A DNA stretch of 64,000 nucleotides from assembly GCA_017416685.1 (NCBI GenBank), contig JAFQBN010000005.1, forward strand, positions 44,230-108,229, in the 5' to 3' direction. Numbering within the stretch: the first letter of the stretch is position 1; each line of letters starts with the position of its first letter. Made by a program: the position numbers and the translations under genes. The stretch is from Oscillospiraceae bacterium. GTDB taxonomy: Bacteria; Bacillota; Clostridia; Oscillospirales; Oscillospiraceae. The notes beneath the pieces are model-generated. The model ran no database searches. It saw only the letters and a program-made list of their open reading frames with translations, and had not been told where the DNA came from. Shown here piece after piece: positions 8,117 through 17,600 of this stretch.

Positions 8117-10774
8117 ATGAAGCTTATGGTGCTGGACGGAAACTCCATCGTCAACCGCGCCTTTTACGGCGTCAGCCAGAATTTAACCACCCGGGACGGT
8201 CTGCCCACCAACGCCATCTTCGGGTTTTTGAACATCCTGAATAAGCTTCTGGATGAGGACAAGCCCGATGCCCTGTGCGTCACCTTCGACCGCAAGGCCC
8301 CCACCTTCCGCCATCTGACCTACGAGGGGTACAAGGCCCAGCGCAAAGGCATGCCGGAGGAACTGGCCGCCCAGATGCCCGTGCTGAAGGATGTACTCCA
8401 TGCCATGAACATCCCCACCTATGAACTGGACGGATGGGAGGCGGACGACCTCATCGGCACCATCGCCGCCAAAGACACCGCCGCCGGCTGGCACACCACG
8501 GTAGTTACCGGCGACAAGGACTCCCTCCAGCTCATCACCGACACCACCACCGTCAAGCTGGTGTCCTCCCGCATGGGTCGTACCGAGACCCGGGACATGA
8601 CCCCCGATGCCTTCCGGGAGCAATACGGTTTTGACCCCATCCACATCATCGACCTGAAGGCCCTGATGGGCGATGCCTCGGACAACATCCCCGGTGTCAA
8701 GGGTGTGGGCGAAAAGACCGCCATGGCGCTGATCCAGCGCTACTGCTCTATCGACAATCTGTACGCCGCCATGCCAAACCCGGAGATGGAACCCGGTGTT
8801 CCCGCCAAACCCGGCGTGATCAACAAGCTGGCCGAGGGACAGGAGATGGCCCGCCTTTCTTACGACCTTGCCACCATCCACACCGACGCCCCCATCGACT
8901 TCGATCCCGCCGCCAACCTGCGTAAACCGGCAGACAACGATGCGCTGTACAGTCTGTTCCTGCGGCTGGAGTTTTCCAAGCTCATCGACAAGTATAAGCT
9001 CACCGTCCCCGGCGACCCCGCCCCCGTTTCCGACGGAGTGGATCTGACCTGCTCCTGTGAAGTGGTGGATAGCGATACCCGGGCCATGGAACTGCTGGCG
9101 CAGTATGAGCAGGCGGACTTCGTCGCCTGCCTGCCCCTGCCCACTATGGACGGTCTTTGTGTGTACTGCGGCGGCTGTGCCGCCATCCTGCTTGCAAGCC
9201 GTCTGCCCCGGTACAACGAATTCCTGCGCCGGTTCTTCTCCCCCGCGGTGACCAAGGTGGCCCACGACATCAAACCCATCCTGCGCCGTCTGCTGGAGGA
9301 GGGGCTGTCCACCGACGGTTTTGTGTTTGACACCTGCGTGGCCGCCTATCTCCTGTCCCCCACCGACGGAAGCTACGACTTGGACAAGCTGGCCATGCAC
9401 TACTGCAATCTGCAGCTGCCCGAGGGCGATTTCCTGCATGAGGAGGCCTTCAGCCCCCTGACCGATTTCACCGCCCCGGCGGAGCATTGGACCCGGCACA
9501 CCGCCTTCATCGCCCACCTCTATCCCCTGCTGAAAGACAGACTGACCGAGCTGGGCATGGACAAGCTCTATTGCGGCATCGAACTGCCCCTGTGCATCGT
9601 GCTGGCGGAGATGGAGCAGATCGGTTTCTTTATCGACCGCAGTGCGCTAGCCGACTACGGCACGGCGCTGGCTCAGGGCATCGAGCAGGCCCAGACCGCC
9701 ATCTACGAGCTTGCCGGCGGCGAATTCAACATCAATTCCACGCAGCAGTTGGGCGCTCTGCTCTTTGACACGCTGGGTCTGCCCCCGGTAAAAAAGACCA
9801 AAACCGGCTATTCCACCAACGCCGAGGTGCTGGAAAAACTCCGCGGTCAGCACCCCATCATTGAGCAGATTTTGGACTATCGACAGCTGACCAAGCTGAA
9901 ATCCACTTACGCGGACGGACTTGGTAAAGTAATTATGCCTGACGGTCGTATCCACACCAGTTTCCAAAACACCGTCACCGCCACGGGGCGTCTGTCCTCC
10001 ACCGAGCCCAACCTGCAGAACATCCCCGTCCGCACCCCGCTGGGTGCGCGGCTGCGTGAGATGTTCGTAGCCGGGCCGGGCAAGGTACTGGTAGATGCGG
10101 ACTACTCCCAGATCGAGCTGCGGCTGCTTGCCTGCATGGCAAACGACGCCGCCATGATCAACGGCTTCAACTCCGGCGACGACATCCACACCATCACCGC
10201 AAGTCAGGTCTTTGGCGTGGCTCAGTCCGAGGTCACACCCGATATGCGCCGCAGCGCCAAGGCGGTCAACTTCGGCATCGTGTACGGCATCTCCCCCTTC
10301 TCCCTGTCTCAGGACATCAAGGTGACAGTGGCTCAGGCCAAGGATTACATGGACCGCTACTTCGCCCACTATCCCGGGGTCAAGGCCTATATGGATGCGG
10401 TGGTGGAACAGGCCAAACATGCCGGTTGGGTCGCCACCCTCTTCGGCCGCCGCCGCTGGGTGCCGGAGCTGAAGTCCTCCAACTTTAATATGCGCGCTTT
10501 CGGTGAGCGGGTCGCCCTCAACGCCCCCATTCAGGGTACCGCCGCCGACATCATCAAGCTGGCTATGGTACGGGTCCGTGACCGCCTGCTTTCCGACGGA
10601 CTACAGGGGCGGCTGGTGCTGCAGGTCCATGACGAGCTGATCGTGGAGTGTCCCGAGAACGAAGCCCAGCAGGTCGCCGCCCTGCTGCAGCAGGAGATGG
10701 AAAACGTCGCCCAACTGGCTGTCCCCCTGCTGGCGGACACCCACTGCGGCAAAAGCTGGGCCGACGCCCACTAA
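8117..10774 (+). CDS. polA: DNA polymerase I
   Basis: An 885-residue family A DNA polymerase for Okazaki-fragment processing and repair. It has an N-terminal 5'-3' exonuclease (MLDGNSIVNRAFYG-like start, KALMGDASDNIPGVKGVG helix-hairpin-helix). The polymerase motifs are DADYSQIELR (D662), RRSAKAVNFGIVYGIS and VHDELIVE (H838, D839). The middle proofreading domain keeps VAHDIKP and FDTCVAAYLLSP but lacks the DxE of exo motif I, so 3'-5' exonuclease is probably inactive, as in several Firmicutes. The start at 8117 is set by AAGGAGGT. It is first in an operon with rimI and tsaD. Confidence 0.97.
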   Translation: MKLMVLDGNSIVNRAFYGVSQNLTTRDGLPTNAIFGFLNILNKLLDEDKPDALCVTFDRKAPTFRHLTYEGYKAQRKGMPEELAAQMPVLKDVLHAMNIPTYELDGWEADDLIGTIAAKDTAAGWHTTVVTGDKDSLQLITDTTTVKLVSSRMGRTETRDMTPDAFREQYGFDPIHIIDLKALMGDASDNIPGVKGVGEKTAMALIQRYCSIDNLYAAMPNPEMEPGVPAKPGVINKLAEGQEMARLSYDLATIHTDAPIDFDPAANLRKPADNDALYSLFLRLEFSKLIDKYKLTVPGDPAPVSDGVDLTCSCEVVDSDTRAMELLAQYEQADFVACLPLPTMDGLCVYCGGCAAILLASRLPRYNEFLRRFFSPAVTKVAHDIKPILRRLLEEGLSTDGFVFDTCVAAYLLSPTDGSYDLDKLAMHYCNLQLPEGDFLHEEAFSPLTDFTAPAEHWTRHTAFIAHLYPLLKDRLTELGMDKLYCGIELPLCIVLAEMEQIGFFIDRSALADYGTALAQGIEQAQTAIYELAGGEFNINSTQQLGALLFDTLGLPPVKKTKTGYSTNAEVLEKLRGQHPIIEQILDYRQLTKLKSTYADGLGKVIMPDGRIHTSFQNTVTATGRLSSTEPNLQNIPVRTPLGARLREMFVAGPGKVLVDADYSQIELRLLACMANDAAMINGFNSGDDIHTITASQVFGVAQSEVTPDMRRSAKAVNFGIVYGISPFSLSQDIKVTVAQAKDYMDRYFAHYPGVKAYMDAVVEQAKHAGWVATLFGRRRWVPELKSSNFNMRAFGERVALNAPIQGTAADIIKLAMVRVRDRLLSDGLQGRLVLQVHDELIVECPENEAQQVAALLQQEMENVAQLAVPLLADTHCGKSWADAH

Positions 10775-10789
10775 AAGGAGGTCATTCCC

Positions 10790-11158
10790 ATGAAAAACCG
10801 CCTGAATATCGCATTATTGACAATATGGTTTGTCGGCGCCGTTGTCTGCGTGGTCAACTGGCTGACATTTATCAACATCCCATCTTTCATCCTGCCCGTT
10901 ATCCCCGCGTTCTGCATTCAGCTTCTGCTGTGCCGGGTGACAAAAAACGGTTGGCTGCGAGCGCTGCCCGTGCTGCCCGTTTTGGGTCTGTTGGGCATCG
11001 CCGGGTTCTATTTCGTGCGGGACAGCGGCTGGGACCGGCTTGCCGCTCTGATTTTCGCCATCGCCGCCATTGCCCCCGCCGTGGGTACGGCTGCGGGCTG
11101 GCTTGTGTGGTGGCTGACCGGGCGCAAAAAGCGAAATTCATCCACTGAGGAGTGCTGA
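10790..11158 (+). CDS. four-helix membrane protein, unknown
   Basis: A 122-residue protein with about four transmembrane helices (around residues 6-26, 30-48, 57-77, 83-108) and a short basic/polar tail (TGRKKRNSSTEEC). An AAGGAGG site precedes the start, which is 15 bases after polA. The stop lies 2 bases before the rimI start, so it is embedded in the polA-rimI-tsaD operon. No family recognised. Confidence 0.75.
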   Translation: MKNRLNIALLTIWFVGAVVCVVNWLTFINIPSFILPVIPAFCIQLLLCRVTKNGWLRALPVLPVLGLLGIAGFYFVRDSGWDRLAALIFAIAAIAPAVGTAAGWLVWWLTGRKKRNSSTEEC

Positions 11159-11159
11159 T

Positions 11160-11627
11160 ATGTATTACGAAATCGTTCCCATGGACCGCAGTCACATCGA
11201 GCAGATCGCTCAACTGGAAAAGAACTGTTTCTCCACCCCGTGGACGGAGAATATGCTCACCGATGCCCTGTTTGACCCTCAGGCCAGCTTCATCGTGGCC
11301 GAGGACGGTGAGGGCGGCGTGTTGGGCTACGCCGGACTTCACGCCGTTCTGGACGAGGGTTACATCGACAACGTCGCCGTGGAGGAGGCGGCCCGCCGCC
11401 ACGGCGTGGCCTCCGCCCTGCTGGACGTGTTCTGCCGCTTTGGTCAGGCGAATCTGGCGTTCCTGACTCTGGAGGTGCGCGCTTCCAACGCCGCCGCCAT
11501 CGCCCTGTACCAAAAGCACGGCTTTGCTCAGGTGGGTCTGCGCAAGAACTACTACTCCAATCCCCGTGAGGATGCCATCATTATGACCCGGGAGTTCGCT
11601 GAACATGGAACTGAAACTGCTGAATAA
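11160..11627 (+). CDS. rimI: ribosomal protein S18 alanine N-acetyltransferase
   Basis: A 155-residue GNAT enzyme of the RimI group, which acetylates the N-terminus of ribosomal protein S18. It shows the CoA-binding stretch VEEAARRHGVASALL, then LEVRASNAAAIALYQKHGFAQVGLRKNYY, typical of RimI, and a final DAIIMTRE strand. Its gene lies in the usual setting next to tsaD. It overlaps the following GNAT gene by 23 bases in another frame. Confidence 0.9.
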   Translation: MYYEIVPMDRSHIEQIAQLEKNCFSTPWTENMLTDALFDPQASFIVAEDGEGGVLGYAGLHAVLDEGYIDNVAVEEAARRHGVASALLDVFCRFGQANLAFLTLEVRASNAAAIALYQKHGFAQVGLRKNYYSNPREDAIIMTREFAEHGTETAE

Positions 11628-12213
11628 GTGTGAAACAAAATCGCTTTACAATCGAGAGATGAAGCGGGCTTTCCCTCCCAGCGAGCTGAAACCTCTGTCC
11701 GCCATCGAGGAGATGCGGGACAAGGGCCGCTACGAGCCGCTGGGTCTGTTTGAGGGTGACGAACTTCTTGGCTACGCCTTTATATGGCTGGAGCCGGGCA
11801 TCCCCTTCGCCCTGCTGGACTACCTCGGTGTAGTGGAGGGCAAGCGGGGCGGCGGTCTGGGTACGGCGTGTCTCGACCTGCTGGCAGACCGTTACCGCAA
11901 TTATCGCGGCGTGTTTGGTGAGTCGGAGGGTGTCACTTCCTCCGATCCCGCTGAAGCGGCAGTTCAGCGCCGCCGGTTGGACTTTTACTACCGCAACGGC
12001 TTTCGCTACGGCGGCTATGACTGCGCCCTGTACGGCGTACATTACGAGACCCTGATCCGCGGGGATGCGGACGTCTCTCCGGAGGAACTGCTGGAGGCCC
12101 ACCGCACCATCTACGCCAACCACATGCCCCAAAAGGTGTACGACCGATTTATCCAAATCCCCCTTGCCCCGGGCGAGAAGCCTAACCCGCCCGCCGCGTG
12201 GAGAGAGGAGTGA
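11605..12213 (+). CDS. GNAT-family N-acetyltransferase, substrate unknown
   Basis: A 202-residue protein with a GNAT core: LLGYAFIWLE, then LDYLGVVEGKRGGGLGTACLDLL (CoA-phosphate loop), and RRRLDFYYRNGFRYGGY. It begins inside the 3' end of rimI (23-base overlap), implying coupled translation, and is followed 4 bases later by tsaD. The long C-terminal tail (HRTIYANHMPQKVYDRFI) is not part of the common fold. It is distinct from RimI and could modify a small molecule or a translation factor; that is inference from position only. Confidence 0.82.
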   Translation: MELKLLNKCETKSLYNREMKRAFPPSELKPLSAIEEMRDKGRYEPLGLFEGDELLGYAFIWLEPGIPFALLDYLGVVEGKRGGGLGTACLDLLADRYRNYRGVFGESEGVTSSDPAEAAVQRRRLDFYYRNGFRYGGYDCALYGVHYETLIRGDADVSPEELLEAHRTIYANHMPQKVYDRFIQIPLAPGEKPNPPAAWREE

Positions 12214-12217
12214 TCCC

Positions 12218-13225
12218 ATGAACATTTTAGCCATTGAGTCCTCCTGCGACGAAACGGCGGTGGCCATCGTCCGCAACGGGCGTGAGGTGCTGTGCGACTG
12301 CATCGCCTCTCAGGTGGAGATGCACGCTATTTACGGCGGTGTAGTGCCGGAGATCGCCTCCCGCAAGCATGTGGAGGCCATCAGCGTACTGGCTGACCGC
12401 GCACTGGAGCAAACCGGTCTGACCCGCCGTGACATCGATGCCGTAGCGGTGACCTATGCCCCGGGTCTCATCGGCGCAGTTTTGGTGGGTGTCAACTTCG
12501 CCAAGGCGGTGGCCTACGCACTGGGTGTCCCCCTCATCCCCGTCCACCACACCCGGGGACACATCGCCGCCAACTACATCACCCACCCGGAGCTGGAACC
12601 GCCCTTTGTCTGTCTGTGCGTATCCGGCGGCAACACCATCATCGTGGACGTGCAGTCCTATACCGAAATGCGTGTGCTGGGCGGCACCCGGGACGATGCG
12701 GCGGGTGAGTGCTTTGACAAGGTGGGCCGCGTGCTGAACATCGGCTATCCCGGCGGCGCGCCCATGGACCGTTTGGGTCAGGGCGGCGATCCCAACCGAT
12801 ATGAGTTCCCCCGGGCCCACGTCAACGGTGCGGAGCTGGACATGTCCTTCTCCGGCCTGAAAACCGCCGCGCTGAACCTGCTCCACAACGCCGAGCAAAA
12901 GGGTGAAGAACTGAACCTGCCCGACTTCGCCGCAAGCTTCGGTCAGGCCATCAGCGACAGCCTTGTCCCCCGGGCCATGGCCGCCGTTGCTCAGACCGGG
13001 TACAACACCCTTGCCATCGCCGGCGGCGTGGCCGCCAACAGCCGCATCCGGGCCGATCTGGAGCGTTCCTGCAAGCAGGCAGGTGTGAAGCTCTACATGC
13101 CGGAGCTGAAACTGTGCGGCGACAACGGCGCCATGATCGGCTGTCAGGGCTACTACGAATATTTGGCCGGACACACCGCCGGGCAGGACCTGAACGCCTA
13201 CGCCACCCGGGACATCTCCTTGTGA
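12218..13225 (+). CDS. tsaD: tRNA N6-adenosine threonylcarbamoyltransferase
   Basis: A 335-residue ASKHA-fold protein that transfers threonylcarbamoyl to A37 of ANN-decoding tRNAs. Typical parts: LAIESSCDETAVA at the N-terminus, the metal-binding pair HHTRGH, VSGGNT, GGTRDDAAGECFDKVGR, and the C-terminal GGVAANSRIR and CGDNGAMIG. The E of the common HHxEGH form is R here; this position is variable in Firmicutes. The ATG at 12218 follows a GAGAGGAG site. It is the last gene of the polA operon. Confidence 0.96.
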   Translation: MNILAIESSCDETAVAIVRNGREVLCDCIASQVEMHAIYGGVVPEIASRKHVEAISVLADRALEQTGLTRRDIDAVAVTYAPGLIGAVLVGVNFAKAVAYALGVPLIPVHHTRGHIAANYITHPELEPPFVCLCVSGGNTIIVDVQSYTEMRVLGGTRDDAAGECFDKVGRVLNIGYPGGAPMDRLGQGGDPNRYEFPRAHVNGAELDMSFSGLKTAALNLLHNAEQKGEELNLPDFAASFGQAISDSLVPRAMAAVAQTGYNTLAIAGGVAANSRIRADLERSCKQAGVKLYMPELKLCGDNGAMIGCQGYYEYLAGHTAGQDLNAYATRDISL

Positions 13226-13238
13226 TAAATCGCAAACC

Positions 13239-13275
13239 AAAAGCACCCCTGACCGCACGGTCAGAGGTGCTTTTT
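13239..13275. terminator. terminator between tsaD and the SpoU methyltransferase gene
   Basis: Hairpin with stem about 13239-13253 / 13257-13273 and a run of T after it on the plus strand; A residues before it may allow reverse-strand use, where the methyltransferase gene ends at 13278. Confidence 0.85.
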
Positions 13276-13277
13276 CT

Positions 13278-14111
13278 TTATTTGCAAGGCCCGTTCAGCT
13301 GCCAGAACGCTACGGCGCTGGCCGCCGCCACGTTCAGGGAGTCCACTCCCCGGGCCATGGGGATGCGCACGGTATAGTCGCAGGCGGCAATGGTCTTTAC
13401 CGCCAGTCCGTCCCCCTCGGTACCCAGCACGATGGCCAGCTTTTCCTCGGCGGCGAGGCGGGGGTCGTCCACGCTGACCGAGTCATCGCTCAGGGCCATG
13501 GCCGCGGTCTTAAATCCGAGTTTGCGGAGCAGTTCCATACCCGGGCCGGGCCAGTCGGACATTTCTTCTCCCAAATACGCCCAGGGTACCTGAAACACCG
13601 TCCCCATGCTCACCCGGGCGGAGCGGCGGTACAGGGGGTCGCTGCAGCCGGGGGTCAGCAGCACGCCGTCCACGCCCAGCGCGGCGGCAGAGCGGAAAAT
13701 GGCACCCACATTGGTGGGGTTCATGATGTCCTCCAGAATGGCGATGCGGCGGGCGTTCTTGCAGATGTCCTCCACGCTTGGTTGCTGCGGGCGGAGCATG
13801 GCGCACAGCACCCCCCGGGTCAGGGCAAAGCCGGTCAGCTGGGTCAGCACGTCGAACTCGGCGGTGAAAATAGGCACACCGGGACAGCGCTCCACCACAT
13901 CGGCAGCCTGCCCCTCGATGTGCCGCCGTTCCATCAGCATGGACACCGGCCTGCATCCAAGGTCCAGCGCCCGGTGGATGACCTTTGGGCTTTCGGCGAT
14001 GAACATGGCGTTGGACGGCTCCTGCCGGTTGAGCAGCTGTGCCTCGGTCAGCCGGGCAAACACGTCCAGCCGGGGGTCGTTAAAATCGGTTATTTCAATC
14101 ACGTTGAGCAT
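13278..14111 (-). CDS. SpoU/TrmH-family RNA 2'-O-methyltransferase
   Basis: A 277-residue SPOUT methyltransferase. An N-terminal substrate-binding part (SNAMFIAESPKVIHRALDLG) precedes the trefoil-knot domain with motif 1 EDIMNPTNVGAIFRSAAALG, motif 2 LAIVLGTEGDGL and motif 3 IPMARGVDSLNVAAASAVAFW. The target is rRNA or tRNA; the layout resembles TrmH/RlmB-like enzymes, but the base cannot be assigned. It starts 4 bases after the stop of a small membrane-protein gene and shares its promoter. Confidence 0.9.
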   Translation of the reverse strand: MLNVIEITDFNDPRLDVFARLTEAQLLNRQEPSNAMFIAESPKVIHRALDLGCRPVSMLMERRHIEGQAADVVERCPGVPIFTAEFDVLTQLTGFALTRGVLCAMLRPQQPSVEDICKNARRIAILEDIMNPTNVGAIFRSAAALGVDGVLLTPGCSDPLYRRSARVSMGTVFQVPWAYLGEEMSDWPGPGMELLRKLGFKTAAMALSDDSVSVDDPRLAAEEKLAIVLGTEGDGLAVKTIAACDYTVRIPMARGVDSLNVAAASAVAFWQLNGPCK

Positions 14112-14115
14112 GGTA

Positions 14116-14466
14116 TCAATCCTTACAAGTTTTCTTATCTTTGAAATGGACCACCGTCAGCACCACCAAAGCAATGATTGACAATCCCAAAAACAGCCAC
14201 GAACCCCAGTTCATGATGGTGAATATCCAATGGAAAATGGCTTGAAACATGGTTCCCACCGCAAACATGGCTCTGCGCTCGGCAGTCAGCGTTTTCGTCA
14301 AAACCCGTTGCAGAAATCTGGCAAACAGGATGGCCGACAGGCCATTCAGGGCGATACACACGAAAGTAAACACCTCAGGTATGTACATGTCGTGATAAAA
14401 TGGAATTGTGCCAAAAAACAGAACCAGTCCAAATATAAGACTGGCCCAAAGGCGATATCCTTTCAT
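14116..14466 (-). CDS. small four-helix membrane protein, unknown
   Basis: A 116-residue protein with about four hydrophobic helices (residues 7-24, 32-50, 66-86, 90-106) and a basic C-terminal end (HFKDKKTCKD). The start has GGAGCG about 5 bases upstream. It is first in a two-gene unit with the SpoU methyltransferase. No family recognised. Confidence 0.75.
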   Translation of the reverse strand: MKGYRLWASLIFGLVLFFGTIPFYHDMYIPEVFTFVCIALNGLSAILFARFLQRVLTKTLTAERRAMFAVGTMFQAIFHWIFTIMNWGSWLFLGLSIIALVVLTVVHFKDKKTCKD

Positions 14467-14495
14467 TCCGTCACGCTCCTTTCCGCTGCTGCATT

Positions 14496-14524
14496 ATTTT
14501 ACCACATTCCCCGACTGCTTTCAA
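14496..14524 (-). promoter_or_regulatory. promoter of the membrane-protein/SpoU pair
   Basis: Reverse strand TTGAAA (14524-14519), 17 bases, TAAAAT (14501-14496), 30 bases before the start at 14466. Confidence 0.65.
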
Positions 14525-14548
14525 TCCGCAGCGCAGCGCACTTTTTAT

Positions 14549-14577
14549 TTGCTACATAGCCCATAATGTGATAAAAT
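14549..14577 (+). promoter_or_regulatory. promoter of the giant HD/NTase/PRTase operon
   Basis: TTGCTA (14549-14554), 17 bases, TAAAAT (14572-14577), 38 bases before the start at 14615. Confidence 0.6.
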
Positions 14578-14614
14578 AATATGATAACAATACCGACCGA
14601 AAGGCGGCGTTACT

Positions 14615-17600
14615 ATGCACGAAAAGCTCATCCAACAACTGACCACCCACACTGCCGAGCGGCTTGCTGCCCGGCGGCTGCCCTTCGCCCCCACCAAACG
14701 GGCGGCCATGGCCCTGCTGCACACCCCTTCGTGGACAGACGGCCTGTCCGCGCTGCTTCCGCTGGAGGGACACCTGTCCTGCCAAACCGTGGTGGAGCTT
14801 TGTTCCGACATCCTGCCCCGCCTGTGCCGTGAGCCGGAAGGCGGCTGGCTTGATTTCTGCTATCGTTACGCCAAAAGCCTGATGTTCCCCGCCGGCAACT
14901 TTGCCCCCGATGCCGAGGAGTACTCCGACGGTGCGAACCTGCTGCTGTGCGCCATGCAGGTGCTGTTTGAATACGAGGGAGAATCTCTGCCCTTTGACAA
15001 TGCCCGTCATTTCCGCTTTTTGAAGGAAGAGCAGTGGCGCAGCTGTGACAACGGTCGGGAATACGGCCGTTTCCTCACCGCCCTGCGGCAGGAGTATGTC
15101 TACGAGCTGATGCGTTTGAGCGAGGAGCTGACCGAGTATGAGACCCTCAGCCATATCGCCGGGGTCCACTATATCGCCATGACCGCCGCCGAGGGGCTGC
15201 GCCGTGCCGGGGTCAGCGTGGACCTGTCTTTGGTGTCCGCTGCCGCCGCATCCCACGATCTGGGCAAGTTTGGCTGCCGCCCCGGTGAGCGGGTACCCCA
15301 CCTGCACTACTATTACACCGACCAGTGGCTGCTGGCCCACCGCATGGAAAATGTCAGTCTCATCGCCTCCAACCACTCCACTTGGGATCTGGAGCTGGAA
15401 GCGCTGTCCGCCGAGTCTCTGTGCCTGATCTACGCCGACTTCCGCGCCCGTCAGACGTCGGACGAAAGCGGCAGACTTATCACCACCCTTATGCCGCTGG
15501 AGCAGGCCTTTCGCGCCGTGCTGACCAAGTTGGAAAATGTGGACGACGCAAAGCTGCGCCGCTACGAATTCGTCTACGGCAAGCTGGTGGATTTTGAGGA
15601 CTACCTGCGCCGGCTGGGTGTGGACGTGGACCTGACCGGCACCCCCGGCACTCCCCTCCCCGCCAAGGACCCCGCCGTTATGACCCCCGACGAGATGGTG
15701 GCTGCTGTCACCACCCTGTCCGTATCCCACAATCTGGAACTGATGCACGCCCTGAGCAGCGAGCGGCAGTTCGGCAATATCATCGAGGCCGCCCGCTCCG
15801 CCAAGGACTGGAAGCAGCTGCGGGCCTATCTGGACGTATTCGAGGAGTACTTCACCTACCTGTCCGCCCGGCAGAAGGAGCAGGCACTGGCCTTCCTCTA
15901 TGAGCTGCTGGTCCACCGGGAGGGCGACATCCGCCGTCAGGCCGGTGCGCTGATGGGTCAGATCATTGCCCGATTCCATCTGGGCTACCGCAAGCAGCTG
16001 CCCGCCGATGCCCCCACCGACCCCGCGGAAGAAGCCCCCTTTGTCCTGTGGGAGAAGTTCCTGAACAAGCTGATCTACCCCGACCACAAGACCACCCAGC
16101 CTCAGCGCGCCCACATCGGCTACACCCTGAAGCTGGTGGTGGCCGCCCTGCTGGAACACTGCCGCGCCGAGGACACCGACCGTTTCGTGGCCGCCCTGCT
16201 GAAGTTCTACACCGACCCGGAGCATATGCAGCCGGACACCGCCTTTACCCTGTTGGATGCCCTTCACGACCTGCCCGCCCACCTGTATGACGAGCAAACC
16301 ACGGACGATCTTATCGAGTTCGCCGCCCACTTCGCCCTGCGCGGCGAACTGCGGCTGAAGGTCGCCGCCCTGCGCTTTTTGCTGACACTCAGCTCTTCCC
16401 TGCCCGATCACGTCCCTGCCGGCCGGCGCATCGCCCAGATCGCCCGCAGCGCGGACCCGGGCAGCGACCTGCCCATGATCTTCCTGCAGTACAAACTGCT
16501 GGAGACCTCCGGTGAGGACACCTCCCGCCACCACGCCCTGCTCCACGAGCGGGACATCACCGGCGAGGTGTTCCTGAACAACCTGAAAACCGCCACCCCC
16601 TGGATCATCAAGTCGCTGAACATCGAGCTGCTGGTGGATCAGGTGGAGCATGGCCGTCACGCCCAAATTCTGCACATTGCCACCCACCTGTCCAATCTGG
16701 TCAAGGTGGCTGAGCGTGTGGTGGTCCGCCACGCCGCCGGCGAGGCGCTGGTGCGCCTGATCCCCCTGCTCAGCCGCGAACAGCGCAACGAAGTTGTGGT
16801 GGAGCTGGGTAAGGGCCTTGAAATGGGCCAGTACGAGATTTCCAAGTACATCCCCGACTATTTGGGCGAGGCCGCCCTGTTCCTCCATCCCAACGAACTG
16901 GACGAGCAGATCACCGGTCTTAAAAAGCTGCTGGGCAGTCCCATGGACAGCGTGGTCTCCGTGGCCCTGTCCACCATCGGCGTGCTGCTGCAGCACTATC
17001 CCGAATATCCCGCCCGCTTCCCCGAGGCCGAGGAGGTCTACGAGACCCGTCGGCAGGATTTGCTGGGCATGCTGCTGCAGGGCCTTGCCCATTACCGCCA
17101 GAGCGTGCGGCAGGAAGCTATGCTGGTCATCGGAAAGTATCTGTTTGAAAGCAGCCTCCTGTCTATGGAGGAAAAGACCCACACCTTTTCCCTCATCTAT
17201 CAGAAACTGCTGTTCCTGCTTCAGGCCGACCCCAACGAGGAGCGGCTGACCTTCTTCTACCGCACCTCTGCCCTGTCCCACATTTATCGTTTCCTGTCCC
17301 TGTACCGGCTGGACCACGGCCCTATGTCCTTCTCCACTCCGGAAAAGGTTGCCTTCTTCCCCGGCACCTTCGACCCCTTTACCCTGTCCCACAAGGGCAT
17401 CGTGCAGGCCATCCGGGATATGGGGTTTGAGGTGTATCTCGCCGTAGACGAATTCTCCTGGTCCAAAAAGGCGCAGCCGCACCTCATTCGCCGACAGATC
17501 GTCAGTATGTCGATCGCGGGCGATTTCCACGTGCATCTGTTCCCGGACAACATTCCGGTAAACCTTGCCAACCCCGCTGATCTGGACCGCCTGCAGCAGG